From assembly GCA_020632755.1 (NCBI GenBank), contig JACKEY010000029.1, positions 1-28,955 on the forward strand: a DNA stretch of 28,955 bases. Reading direction: 5' to 3'. This stretch comes from Alphaproteobacteria bacterium. GTDB lineage: Bacteria; Myxococcota_A; UBA796; UBA2385. Both the position numbers and the translations under genes were made by a program. Shown here piece after piece: positions 13,973 through 21,791 of the stretch (its first letter is position 1; each line of letters starts with the position of its first letter). Under the pieces are notes generated by a model that was not told the origin of the DNA, did no database searches, and saw only the letters and a list, made by a program, of their open reading frames with translations.

Positions 13973-15233
13973 TCCGCAGGTCGACCTCGACCCCGTAGTG
14001 GTCGGAGGGCTCGACGGCTTCGGCATCGAGCTCCAGGTCCCGGGCCATGAACCGGTGCCGGCTGCGCGCGACGTGGACCCGCCGGGTCGGGTCGCGGACC
14101 AGCAGGTGGTCCAGGCGCGCCGCCTGCTCGGTCCCGGCGTACTGCAGGAAGTAGAGCCGGTTGCAGTCGGTGGCCGTGTAGGCCCGCTGGTGGGCGGCGT
14201 CGCAGTCCAGGGGCGCGACGATGGCGGCGTCGGGGTCGTTGCGCATGGTGCGGCCCAGGCGGACCTCGAGGTCCACGTCGGCCGCGGGCCGCCCCATGAT
14301 CGCCAGGTCGACGAGCCCGCCGTGGTGGCACAGCGCCGGCAGGCTCAGGGCGTTGGCCCACCAGCCGTACTCGATGCGCCCGTCGGGTCGCTGCCAGGTC
14401 TGCCGGCCGTAGTAGGCCCCGGCGTTCAGGTCCCCTCCGACGATGACCAGCTCGTCGGACGGTCGCCGGGCCGCCTCCAGCCCCAGGGTGCGCGACTGCT
14501 GCAGCCGGGCCGGCCAGCCTTCGGGGTAGGCGCGCAGGTGGGTGTCGAAGACCGTGATGCGGCCGAGCTCGGGGTGGGTCCAGGTCACCCGCAGGAAGCT
14601 GCGCAGGAACTGTTCCTTGCCGGGCAGCTCCAGTGCCTCGAGCCGCACCTGGCTGCCGTAGGGGCGCACCTCGACGTCCAGCCCGCCGGCCACGATGCCG
14701 TCGCGCAGCAGCACGGCCAGCCCGTCGACATGGGCCCGCTCGGGACAGGCCACGCGGTAGCCGGCGTCCGCCGCCAGCCGCCGCAGGGCGCCGACGTCCT
14801 GGGCATGCCAGACCTCTTGCAGCAGCACGACGTCGGCCCCGGCCCGGAGCGCGCGCTCCAGCACGGGCACGCGGCGCTCGTCGACGTAGGGGCTGGCCTT
14901 GTGGGGCCGCCCGAACACCTTCACGTCGAGCAGGGCCACGTTCCAGGTCAGCACCGTCAGCGGCACGGCGTCGGCGGTCGGCGTCGGGTTGGCGCCGTGC
15001 ATCTCGCGCAGCCAGGCCGTGGGATCCGGGGGCGCCACCAGCGGGGGGCGCCGGGCCTGCAGGTCAGCGGCCGTCCAGCGGTGGGCGCCACCGATGGCCG
15101 CCGCCACGTGCCGCAGGGCGGGCGCCTCGTCCAGGAAGGCGCCGTCGCGGTCCGCACGCCCGACCGGCACCGGCGGTCGATCGCGGCGGAGCAGGCTCCA
15201 GGCGGCGCGCAGGGCGGCCTCGCGGCGTCGCAC
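13962..15233 (-). CDS. Endonuclease/exonuclease/phosphatase-family protein
   Basis: A 423-residue member of the metal-dependent EEP superfamily (DNase I, sphingomyelinase and inositol-phosphatase fold). The core shows its motifs in order: LTWNVALL, VVLLQEVW (metal-binding Glu), FDTHLRAYPEG, GGDLNAGAYYG (Asp/Asn), RLDHLLV and the C-terminal catalytic PSDHYGVEV. The central part with the VWHAQDV and THLRA segments is most like the sphingomyelinase/phospholipase-like branch, but the substrate cannot be named from sequence. About 90 residues precede the core and match nothing I recognise; no signal peptide is visible. The GTG at 15233 is 2 bases after the lipoprotein stop, which suggests translational coupling; an internal ATG at 15002 is the alternative. 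Its 3' end overlaps the EAD1-like gene tail to tail. Confidence 0.85.
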   Translation of the reverse strand: MRRREAALRAAWSLLRRDRPPVPVGRADRDGAFLDEAPALRHVAAAIGGAHRWTAADLQARRPPLVAPPDPTAWLREMHGANPTPTADAVPLTVLTWNVALLDVKVFGRPHKASPYVDERRVPVLERALRAGADVVLLQEVWHAQDVGALRRLAADAGYRVACPERAHVDGLAVLLRDGIVAGGLDVEVRPYGSQVRLEALELPGKEQFLRSFLRVTWTHPELGRITVFDTHLRAYPEGWPARLQQSRTLGLEAARRPSDELVIVGGDLNAGAYYGRQTWQRPDGRIEYGWWANALSLPALCHHGGLVDLAIMGRPAADVDLEVRLGRTMRNDPDAAIVAPLDCDAAHQRAYTATDCNRLYFLQYAGTEQAARLDHLLVRDPTRRVHVARSRHRFMARDLELDAEAVEPSDHYGVEVDLRISR

Positions 15234-15235
15234 CC

Positions 15236-15580
15236 TCAGCCCTCTTCGTAGGCCCAGGTGCACGTCCCGTCGTCGCACCGGTAGCCCACGGGCTCGCCGC
15301 ACTCGCAGTCGTCCGAGGGCCCCGGGACCAGCTCGCACTGCAGGTCCTGCTGCAGCTGCAGGATGTAGTAGAGCTGCTCGGTGTCGGCGTCGTCGCGGGC
15401 GACCAGGTTGTCGTCGCAGCCGCAGCCCGTGCCCGGCAGGGGCAGCCCGCAGTCCTCGGCCACGTCGCAGGACTGGATGCGGGCCAGCTCGGCTTCGTAC
15501 TCCTCGGCCACGATCTCGCAGCCGTCCTTGTCGTCTCCACAGGACAGCAGGATGAGGAACAGGGCGACGACCACGCGCAC
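15236..15580 (-). CDS. Small Cys-rich lipoprotein
   Basis: About 114 residues, with a lipoprotein signal (RVVVALFLILLSCG; lipidated Cys in LLSC) and then an acidic, Cys-rich mature part (CDVAEDCGLPLPGTGCGCDDN, CECGEPVGYRC, GTCTW). The even spacing of Cys suggests disulphides outside the cytoplasm. I do not recognise the family; similar Cys-rich lipoproteins are frequent in Myxococcota. Start choice is uncertain. GTG at 15580 gives a positively charged n-region, GTG at 15574 is 5 bases after GGAG, and GTG at 15598 falls within a -10-like TATCGT (15602-15597). It is followed at once by the EEP gene, so the two are probably one transcript. Confidence 0.75.
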   Translation of the reverse strand: MRVVVALFLILLSCGDDKDGCEIVAEEYEAELARIQSCDVAEDCGLPLPGTGCGCDDNLVARDDADTEQLYYILQLQQDLQCELVPGPSDDCECGEPVGYRCDDGTCTWAYEEG

Positions 15581-15648
15581 TCCAAGCAGGACGGGCACGA
15601 TAGCCCGCCGGCCACCGATGCGCGTCCGCGCCGGATAGGCCTGGGCCC

Positions 15649-16656
15649 GTGCTCGCCCTGCTCCTCCTCGGACTGTCCCCTGCCTCGGCCCTCGAGTGGC
15701 GCGCCGGCGTGGGCGGCGAGTTCAACGCAGAGCCGCACGGCATCCTGGACATCGGCGTCCGGGACGGGCGCTGGTCCCTCCAGCTGCTGACCGACACGCT
15801 GGACGCCCGCCACAGCCCCGAGTGGAAGCGCGGCAAGGCCTGGGTGGCCCTGCGCGGCGAAGGCGGCGCCGCGGGACTGTTCATCTCGCCGTGGACGGAC
15901 GGCGGCCCCGACGAGGGCCGCTCGCTGCTGTCCCACTACGTCGGCGCCGAGGCCGGCGCCCAGCGCTACCTGCCGCACGGCTTCTACGCCGGGGTCCAGG
16001 GCAGCGCGCGCTATCAGCTGTTCGGGGCGATGGCGACGGCCACCGTGCCGGTACCCGAAGCACGGCCCGTGCTCGGGGCCGACGTGGTGTTGGGCTGGTG
16101 GTCGCCCCAGGCCGCGCTGTACAGCCGGACGGGCCTGCAGGGCTGGACCCTGTCCAACGAACCCTGGACGGTCGCTCCCCACAGCCACCTGCAGGCGACC
16201 GCCGCGCCGGACTGGACCCTGGCCCCCACCGCCGCGCTGTCCTGCGGCTTCGCGTGGAACCAGGACGACGTCACCCGCACCCGCCTGGGCGGTCTGAACC
16301 CCTACGTCGTGCCCCTGGCCGGGGCGGCCTGGGCCGAGTGGTGGGTCGAGTCCTACGTCGCAGCGCGGCTGGGGCCCCGCTACCGCCTGGACTTCGCCGA
16401 GCGCGGCCGGCTCGACCTGAGCCTCCTGGCCGACGTGGCGTCCGCGGCCGAGATCCGCTCCAGCCAGCCGGCGGGGCCCTGGGCCACCGGTTTCTCGCTG
16501 TGGGCCCGCGGGCAGCGGGGCCGGTCCTTCCTGGACCTCGCCGCCGGCTACGCGCCGTGGATCGAGCGCCAGCCCGACGTCGGCCGCCTGTCGGTCTTCG
16601 TGCACGCCGGCGTCGAGTGGGGCGAGAGCGGTCGGATCTTCCGCACGGCGGACTGA
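15649..16656 (+). CDS. Predicted outer-membrane beta-barrel protein
   Basis: A 335-residue exported protein with a signal peptide (LALLLLGLSPASA) and then alternating aromatic/hydrophobic and polar residues rich in Gly, Trp and Tyr, as in small outer-membrane barrels (GRWSLQLLTDTLDAR, GFYAGVQGSARYQLFG, LRLDLSLLADV-type strands). Segments such as TRLGGLNPYVVPLAGAAWAEWWVESYVAARLG recur in myxobacterial surface proteins in my experience, but I cannot name a family. It starts at a GTG (15649), with a GATAGG-like element just upstream, and is divergent from the Cys-rich lipoprotein gene, with about 65 bases between them. No catalytic motif is visible. Confidence 0.75.
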   Translation: MLALLLLGLSPASALEWRAGVGGEFNAEPHGILDIGVRDGRWSLQLLTDTLDARHSPEWKRGKAWVALRGEGGAAGLFISPWTDGGPDEGRSLLSHYVGAEAGAQRYLPHGFYAGVQGSARYQLFGAMATATVPVPEARPVLGADVVLGWWSPQAALYSRTGLQGWTLSNEPWTVAPHSHLQATAAPDWTLAPTAALSCGFAWNQDDVTRTRLGGLNPYVVPLAGAAWAEWWVESYVAARLGPRYRLDFAERGRLDLSLLADVASAAEIRSSQPAGPWATGFSLWARGQRGRSFLDLAAGYAPWIERQPDVGRLSVFVHAGVEWGESGRIFRTAD

Positions 16657-16671
16657 AGACCCCGGCGGCGG

Positions 16672-16700
16672 TTGCCTGCCGCGCCCCGGCGACCGATGAT
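16672..16700 (+). promoter_or_regulatory. Promoter of the glycosyltransferase/radical SAM operon
   Basis: TTGCCT (16672-16677), a 17-base spacer and GATGAT (16695-16700), each four of six matches to consensus. The predicted start is near 16707, just before the GGAGG (16711-16715) that serves the first gene. The same GGAGG is part of a CCCTCCGGAGGG palindrome (16705-16716), which could hide the ribosome site. Confidence 0.5.
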
Positions 16701-16721
16701 GCCTCCCTCCGGAGGGTCTGC

Positions 16722-18032
16722 ATGCCGGTCACCGCCACCGAAGCCGCGCGGCACTACAGCGAGAACCAGCGCATCGCCCTGCAGCTGGTCTCCGACTACG
16801 AGGCCCTGCGCGACGAGCTGCAGTCCGCACGCGCCGCGGTGGCCGAGGAGCTCGCCCAGGCGATCACCGCCCTGGCCCAGGCCTACCTGCCGACCCTGGA
16901 CGCCACTGCGCTGGCCCGGGCCGAGGAGCTGACGGGCTTCCGGGGCTTCAGTCGCCGGGATCCCATCGCCGCCATGGGCCGCGAGGAGAAGGTGCTCCAG
17001 CGCACCATCGCGAACGTCCTGGCCGACGAGCGCTACCGGCGCCGCCAGTACCTGGTGGGCGAGCACGGCGAGCTCACCCGCGAGCGGGCGGAGGCCGCGT
17101 CGCTGCTCGAGCCGTGGGAGGCCGAGTGCGCCCGGTTCGAGGACCTGGATGGCTTCCTGGACCTGGTCGAGCAGCGCTACGACACGCCCGAGTTCCAGCT
17201 GTCCTTCTGGCAGGCCGAGTACTGGCGGTCCTGGTCGCGCGGTGACGCGATCTGCGAGGCGCTGGGCATGGACGACTTCGGCGACGTCGTGCTGCCGGCC
17301 TACCAGCAGGTCGCCGAGAAGCGCAGGCAGTGGCGCGAGCAGGTCGCCGCCGTCGACGCGCGCATCGACGAGGTGCACGGCCTGGTGCAGCGCCACGACC
17401 AGTCCGTCGCCCGCATCCCCCGGCTGCCGGAGATCTACCTGGCCGCCAGCCAGGAGATGCTCGGCAAGCACCTGGAGCACGCCGACCCCGCCCTGCTGGC
17501 CGAGTGGCTGGGCGCCGCACCCGACGACAGCCGCCCGATCCTGCTGGCCCTGCGGCGCATGGCGGGGCTGACCGCCAAGCTCGATGCCTTCGCCGAGCTC
17601 TACGGCACCGGCATCAAGGGCATGATCGACGGACTGCGCGACCGCAGCCAGAAGTACGGCCGCAAGATCAGCAAGTTCCAGCGGTCCAAGTTCGCCCACG
17701 TCGACATCCCCGACCGCTGGCTGGACCGGTCCTTCCAGGCCAAGGCCCGCAAGTACGCCCAGCGCCAGGCCACGATCCGCACGCTCATCGCCAGGATGCA
17801 GCGCTACGACGACTACGACCGCTTCGATCTGGGCAACGCCCCCGAGCTGTGGTGGTACGAGATGACCGGCAAGGCGCCCAGCGGCTCGCTGACCCCCCGG
17901 CTGCGGCGGTGGTACGACACCCACCCCGACCAGCGCCCGACCTGGGACCGCGACCGGGACCGGACCGCTGCCCAGGCCACCGCCCTGGCCGCCGCCGCCC
18001 GCGAGCTCGACGACGTCGACTACCTGTCCTGA
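16722..18032 (+). CDS. Uncharacterised 436-residue soluble helical protein, first gene of the radical SAM operon
   Basis: I do not recognise this family. The 436-residue product has no signal peptide or membrane segment. It is rich in charged, helix-forming residues, with a coiled-coil-like N-terminus (SDYEALRDELQSARAAVAEELAQ). Two Trp/Tyr/Arg-rich blocks stand out: FQLSFWQAEYWRSWSRGD in the middle and ELWWYEMTGKAPSGSLTPRLRRWYD near the end. A strongly basic segment (RDRSQKYGRKISKFQRSKF, about 306-324) could bind an anionic partner. The ATG at 16722 has GGAGG 6 bases upstream. It leads an operon with a GT-B glycosyltransferase (12 bases downstream) and two radical SAM genes. It may be the substrate-binding, scaffold or target protein of that pathway; this is inference from position only. 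Confidence 0.85.
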   Translation: MPVTATEAARHYSENQRIALQLVSDYEALRDELQSARAAVAEELAQAITALAQAYLPTLDATALARAEELTGFRGFSRRDPIAAMGREEKVLQRTIANVLADERYRRRQYLVGEHGELTRERAEAASLLEPWEAECARFEDLDGFLDLVEQRYDTPEFQLSFWQAEYWRSWSRGDAICEALGMDDFGDVVLPAYQQVAEKRRQWREQVAAVDARIDEVHGLVQRHDQSVARIPRLPEIYLAASQEMLGKHLEHADPALLAEWLGAAPDDSRPILLALRRMAGLTAKLDAFAELYGTGIKGMIDGLRDRSQKYGRKISKFQRSKFAHVDIPDRWLDRSFQAKARKYAQRQATIRTLIARMQRYDDYDRFDLGNAPELWWYEMTGKAPSGSLTPRLRRWYDTHPDQRPTWDRDRDRTAAQATALAAAARELDDVDYLS

Positions 18033-18044
18033 CCGGAGTCCCGC

Positions 18045-19670
18045 ATGGCGCGCCCGCTGCGCATCGTCGGCTACGCCATCAACGGCCGCGGCATGGGCCA
18101 CCTGGTCCGCCAGCTGTCGATCCTGCGCACGGCCCAGCGCCTGTGTGCCCTGGTGGACGTGCGCGCCGAGTGCTGGATCCTGACCAGCAGCGAGGCCGAC
18201 ACCCTGGCCCGCCGCGAGGGCATCCCCGCCATCAAGCTGCCGAGCAAGGCGATGCTGCGGGATGCCGGGCTCGAGCCGCACCACCACCTGGCGGTCCTGC
18301 GCGGGCTGGTGCTGCAGGCCATCGCCACCCTGCAGCCCGACGTGCTGGTGGTCGACACCTTCCCGGGCGGCAGCGTCGGCGAGCTGGTGTCCGTGCTCGA
18401 GCTGGTGCCGCACCGGATCCTGGTCCAGCGCGCCGTGCGCGAAGACATCGCCGCCACCGACGCCTACCAGGCGCTGCTGCCGCTCTACGACCGGGTGATC
18501 GTGCCCGACGATCGCGGCACCGGGCCCATCCTGATCCGCGAGCGCACCGAGCTGATGTCCCGGGACGCCGCCCGCGCGGCCCTGGGCATCCCGGATGACC
18601 GCCGCACGGTCTACCTGTCGCTCGGCGGCGGCGGCGACCTGGCGGCGCCCGGGGCCCTGCCGCGCTTGACCCGCACCCTGCGCGACGGCGGCTGGCACGT
18701 CGTCGTCGGCGCGGGCCCGCTGTACCAGGGCGAGGAGGTCCGGGGCGAGGGCATCACCTGGCTGTCCCGCTACGTGCCCATCGAGCTGCTGCCCGGGGTC
18801 GACGCCGCGGTGAGCGCCGCCGGGTACAACAGCTTCCACGAGCTGATGCACGTCGGCGTGCCGACGGTGTTCCTGCCTCAGCCGCGCATCTCGGACGACC
18901 AGGAGGGCCGCGCTGCCCGGGCCGAGGCCGCCGGCGCCGGCCGGGTCGCGCGCAGCGTCGACGACGTCCTAGCGCTGCTAGATTCCCCCGGGACCGCCGC
19001 CGCCGCCCGCGCCCTGGTGCCCCACAACGGTGCCCGCGCCGCTGCCGCCGAGGTGCTGCGCGACGTGCTTCCCGCCGAGGACCTGGCGGTCGCGGTGAAG
19101 GCCCTGACCCCCGAGCTGCAGGCCGGCCTGCGCCGGCTCGTGCCGGAAGGCGCCCCGGCCGGAGCCGCCCTCGATCACGCCATGGCCCTGGTGCGCGTGC
19201 TGGCCGGTGGCAGCCCTTCGACCCGGGCCCGGCGCCGCGCCCTGCTCGCCGAGCTCGCCGAGCAGGGCATCGACGTGCCGCCTCCCGAGCCCGATGCCCC
19301 GGCCGACCTGCTGGGCCGCTTCCTCGCCCTCTGCGACCAGCACGCCGTGCCCATCGACACGGCGCTGGCGCTGCTGCGGGCCCTGGATCGCAAGTTCCCG
19401 GCCGCCGGCCCCCGCGACCTCATCGCCGCCTGCACCCAGCTCTTCCCGGCCTGGGCGCGGTTCTCCGACTGGATGGGCGCCATCAGCCTGCTGCGCGCCA
19501 TGCCCACCCAGCGCAACCTGACGCTGTCGGCCTTCACCACGGCCATGGTCGCCTGGCTGGCCCGCGAAGACGATCTGTTCGACGCCCTGCGCGACTTCAG
19601 CCGGCTCGAGGCCCGCGGCCAGCGCAGCGTCGCCGAGGTGCTGCGGCTCCTGTCCCAGGAGCCGTCGTGA
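18045..19670 (+). CDS. MurG-like GT-B glycosyltransferase with long C-terminal extension
   Basis: A 541-residue protein. Residues 1 to about 320 form a GT-B glycosyltransferase of the MurG/GT28 type. It has an N-terminal glycine loop NGRGMGHL, the domain linker YLSLGGGGD, and the donor-sugar site SAAGYNSFHELMHVGVPTVFLP, followed by a D-D-Q and an AEAAGAGRV motif. Such enzymes move a sugar from a nucleotide donor; the donor and acceptor cannot be read here. Residues from about 330 to 541 are an extra mainly helical region with no motif I know, rich in Ala and Leu (for example LCDQHAVPIDTALALLRALDRKF). The ATG has GGAG about 6 bases upstream. The stop overlaps the next GTG (GTGA). Site 2 of the CTAGC-N3-GCTAG palindrome lies within it. 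Confidence 0.88.
   Translation: MARPLRIVGYAINGRGMGHLVRQLSILRTAQRLCALVDVRAECWILTSSEADTLARREGIPAIKLPSKAMLRDAGLEPHHHLAVLRGLVLQAIATLQPDVLVVDTFPGGSVGELVSVLELVPHRILVQRAVREDIAATDAYQALLPLYDRVIVPDDRGTGPILIRERTELMSRDAARAALGIPDDRRTVYLSLGGGGDLAAPGALPRLTRTLRDGGWHVVVGAGPLYQGEEVRGEGITWLSRYVPIELLPGVDAAVSAAGYNSFHELMHVGVPTVFLPQPRISDDQEGRAARAEAAGAGRVARSVDDVLALLDSPGTAAAARALVPHNGARAAAAEVLRDVLPAEDLAVAVKALTPELQAGLRRLVPEGAPAGAALDHAMALVRVLAGGSPSTRARRRALLAELAEQGIDVPPPEPDAPADLLGRFLALCDQHAVPIDTALALLRALDRKFPAAGPRDLIAACTQLFPAWARFSDWMGAISLLRAMPTQRNLTLSAFTTAMVAWLAREDDLFDALRDFSRLEARGQRSVAEVLRLLSQEPS
18969..18981. repeat. CTAGC-N3-GCTAG palindrome, site 2
   Basis: CTAGCGCTGCTAG inside the glycosyltransferase gene, coding Leu-Ala-Leu-Leu with two CTA codons. 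It is in the same reading frame as sites 1 and 3. Confidence 0.8.
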
Positions 19671-20791
19671 ACGGCCCCCCGCGGGACAGCAGCGGCGCTG
19701 ACACCACCGCCACGGGCACCGGCCCCACCGTCCGGGCGCTGCGCGGCAAGCAGCTGCGGCAGCGGATCCTGGACGGCATCCGCGACGGCCACCCCACGGT
19801 CGGCCCCAGCAACGTGCACATCGACATCACCAACGGCTGCAACGCCGCGTGCATCACCTGCTGGGACCACAGCCCCTTGCTGGCCACGCCCCGCAGCACC
19901 GACTGGAAACGGCGGCGCATGTCCCGCGACCGGTTCCACGCCATCTGCGATCAGCTCGCGGCCCTCGGCAGCGTGCGCGCCGTGGTCGTCAGCGGCATGG
20001 GCGAGCCGCTGACCCACCCCGATGTCTACGATCTGCTGGCCCGGGTCAAGGCCGAGGGCTGGCACCTGACCGTGCTCACCAACCTGGTGGCGGCGGACCT
20101 GGATCGGCTCGTCGACGTCGGCGTCGACAACCTGCTGGTCGGCGTGCACGGCGCGAGCCCCGACGCCTACCTGGCCTTCCATCCCGGCTGGACCGAGCAG
20201 CACTACTTCCGCATGTGCCGCTCGCTGCGCACCCTGGTCCGGGCCGGCGTGCGGGTGCGCCACGTCCAGGTCATCGACCGCAACACCGCCCCCGAGCTGG
20301 TCGAGATGGTGCGCTTCGGCCAGCTGTTCCAGGCCGACCGGGTCAACTACAAGCTGGCCAGCCTGGCCGACGGCACCGAACAGACCGTCGCCACCACGGA
20401 CCAGCTGCGCTGGCTGGCCGACCGGGCCATCCCCGACGCACGGGCGCTGGCCGCCGAGCTCGGCGTGCCGACCAACCTGGATCTGTTCACGGCCCAGGTC
20501 GACGCCGCACTGCGGGGCCAGCTGGTCACCACCGACATGGTCGAGATCGGCTGCCACATGGGCCACGTCTACACCCGCATCACCGTCGACGGCGAGCTGC
20601 TGTACTGCTGCAACACGGCCCTTCCGGTGGGCCACCTCGACGACGGCCCGCTCGTCGACCAGTGGTGGGGCCCTCGCTGGCAGGCCCTGCGCGACCGCAT
20701 CGCCCAGGCCGCAGACCTGCCGGGCTGCGAGCGCTGCGGCAAGGTCGAGCAGAACCGCAAGTGGGCCGCCCGGCTGGCGGACGGCGCGTGA
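19667..20791 (+). CDS. Radical SAM/SPASM-domain protein
   Basis: A 374-residue radical SAM enzyme. The SAM-cleaving [4Fe-4S] cluster motif CNAACITC (Cys58, Cys62, Cys65) follows the first beta strand VHIDITNG. The SAM-binding GMGEPLTHPD comes next. The C-terminal part has a SPASM-type Cys set for auxiliary clusters: IGCHMGHVYTRITVDGELLYCCN, then a W-G-x-x-W region and PGCERCGK. SPASM enzymes act on peptides, proteins or sugars; the substrate is not evident. About 45 residues of Thr/Gly-rich and basic sequence precede the barrel. The GTG start overlaps the glycosyltransferase stop by 4 bases and has GGAG 5 bases before it. It is directly coupled to a second radical SAM gene. Confidence 0.93.
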   Translation: MNGPPRDSSGADTTATGTGPTVRALRGKQLRQRILDGIRDGHPTVGPSNVHIDITNGCNAACITCWDHSPLLATPRSTDWKRRRMSRDRFHAICDQLAALGSVRAVVVSGMGEPLTHPDVYDLLARVKAEGWHLTVLTNLVAADLDRLVDVGVDNLLVGVHGASPDAYLAFHPGWTEQHYFRMCRSLRTLVRAGVRVRHVQVIDRNTAPELVEMVRFGQLFQADRVNYKLASLADGTEQTVATTDQLRWLADRAIPDARALAAELGVPTNLDLFTAQVDAALRGQLVTTDMVEIGCHMGHVYTRITVDGELLYCCNTALPVGHLDDGPLVDQWWGPRWQALRDRIAQAADLPGCERCGKVEQNRKWAARLADGA

Positions 20792-21681
20792 CCCCTCCCC
20801 GCCCGCCCCGCGCCCGCCAACCGACCGTCGAGTGGCAGGTCGCCGGCGCCTGCAACTACGACTGCAGCTACTGCATCCAGAGCCCGCGCTTCCGCCGCGG
20901 CCGACCCGACGCCGAAGCCGTCGAGCACGCCCTAGCGGCGCTAGGTTCCTTGCCCGGCACCTGGGAGATCAAGTGCAGCGGCGGCGAAGCCTTCGCCCAC
21001 CCCCTGTTCCTCGACCGCATCGTGCCCGGTCTGATGGCCGACACGCCCCACCACATCAGCGTGCTCACGAACCTCAGCGCGTCCCGCAAGGACCTTCAGC
21101 GCTTCGTACACCTGACCCGCGGGCGCCTGCGGGTGCTGAGCGCCAGCCTGCACCTCGAGCACGTCGATGCCGACACCTTCGTCGACAAGCTCTCGTGGGT
21201 GCGCGACAGCGTCGAGCCCGACGTCGACATCGTCGTCAACCAGGTCGTCCTGCCCGCTGCCCTCGACGCCGCCGAGACCGGCAAGGCCACCGTGGAGGCC
21301 GCCGGCCTGCGCTGGTTCCCGCAGCTCTACAAGGTCAAGCGCCCGAAGGCCGAGCGGGCCCAGGGCGGCGACCCGATGACCGTGGCGGCCTACCCCGACG
21401 AAGCGCGGCTCCAGCGCCTGCTGGGCGACCAGCCGGGGCCCAGGGACGCCAACCTGGCCCCCAGCTACCGGGGCCAGCGCTGCTGGGCGGGCGTCGACTA
21501 CTTCGTCATCGACAAGGACGGCGGCGCCTGGGCCTGCCGCACCAGCAAGCGCCACGGCGAGGGCTTCCTGGGCAACGTCTACGACGGCACCCTGGTCCGC
21601 TGGTCGGACGCCCGGCCCTGCCCCTACGGCATGTGTCCGTGCACGGTGCCGGTCAATCGGGGGATGGTCGAGGGGGTGTAG
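20788..21681 (+). CDS. Second radical SAM protein of the operon
   Basis: A 297-residue radical SAM protein. CNYDCSYC (Cys22, Cys26, Cys29) binds the catalytic cluster, and KCSGGEAFAHP is the GGE-type SAM-binding motif. The C-terminus holds several more Cys (RCWAG, WACRTSK, CPYGMCPC) in a short SPASM/twitch-like region with FVIDKDGGAWACR and GNVYDGTL, so one extra cluster is likely. The radical SAM barrel starts almost at the N-terminus, so there is no RiPP-recognition domain in front. The GTG overlaps the previous stop (GTGA). It is the last gene of the operon; no coupled gene follows and a new promoter begins 45 bases later. Site 3 of the CTAGC-N3-GCTAG palindrome lies within it. Confidence 0.92.
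   Translation: MTPPRPPRARQPTVEWQVAGACNYDCSYCIQSPRFRRGRPDAEAVEHALAALGSLPGTWEIKCSGGEAFAHPLFLDRIVPGLMADTPHHISVLTNLSASRKDLQRFVHLTRGRLRVLSASLHLEHVDADTFVDKLSWVRDSVEPDVDIVVNQVVLPAALDAAETGKATVEAAGLRWFPQLYKVKRPKAERAQGGDPMTVAAYPDEARLQRLLGDQPGPRDANLAPSYRGQRCWAGVDYFVIDKDGGAWACRTSKRHGEGFLGNVYDGTLVRWSDARPCPYGMCPCTVPVNRGMVEGV
20932..20944. repeat. CTAGC-N3-GCTAG palindrome, site 3
   Basis: CTAGCGGCGCTAG, extended by one matched pair to 15 bp (20931-20945), inside the second radical SAM gene. It codes Leu-Ala-Ala-Leu with two CTA codons, in the same frame as the other sites. Confidence 0.8.
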
Positions 21682-21684
21682 GCG

Positions 21685-21698
21685 CCGTCAGGCCGGCC
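21685..21698 (+). repeat. 14-base direct repeat, left copy
   Basis: CCGTCAGGCCGGCC begins four bases after the stop of the second radical SAM gene and recurs exactly at 24044-24057. The two copies bracket the nitrilase-like gene and the 83-residue gene. A 14-base match can arise by chance in DNA this rich in G+C. Confidence 0.5.
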
Positions 21699-21725
21699 CC
21701 GATGGCCGTCGCCCCCGCTGCCGGG

Positions 21726-21755
21726 TTGCGCGGCCGAGCGCCTCGGCCCTATGCT
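21726..21755 (+). promoter_or_regulatory. Promoter of the nitrilase-like gene
   Basis: TTGCGC (21726-21731), an 18-base spacer and TATGCT (21750-21755). The predicted start near 21762 leaves a 5' leader of about 30 bases containing GGAG (21782-21785) before the chosen TTG start. Confidence 0.55.
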
Positions 21756-21791
21756 TGCACCGTCCCGTCCGATTTCGACTTGGAGATCTTC

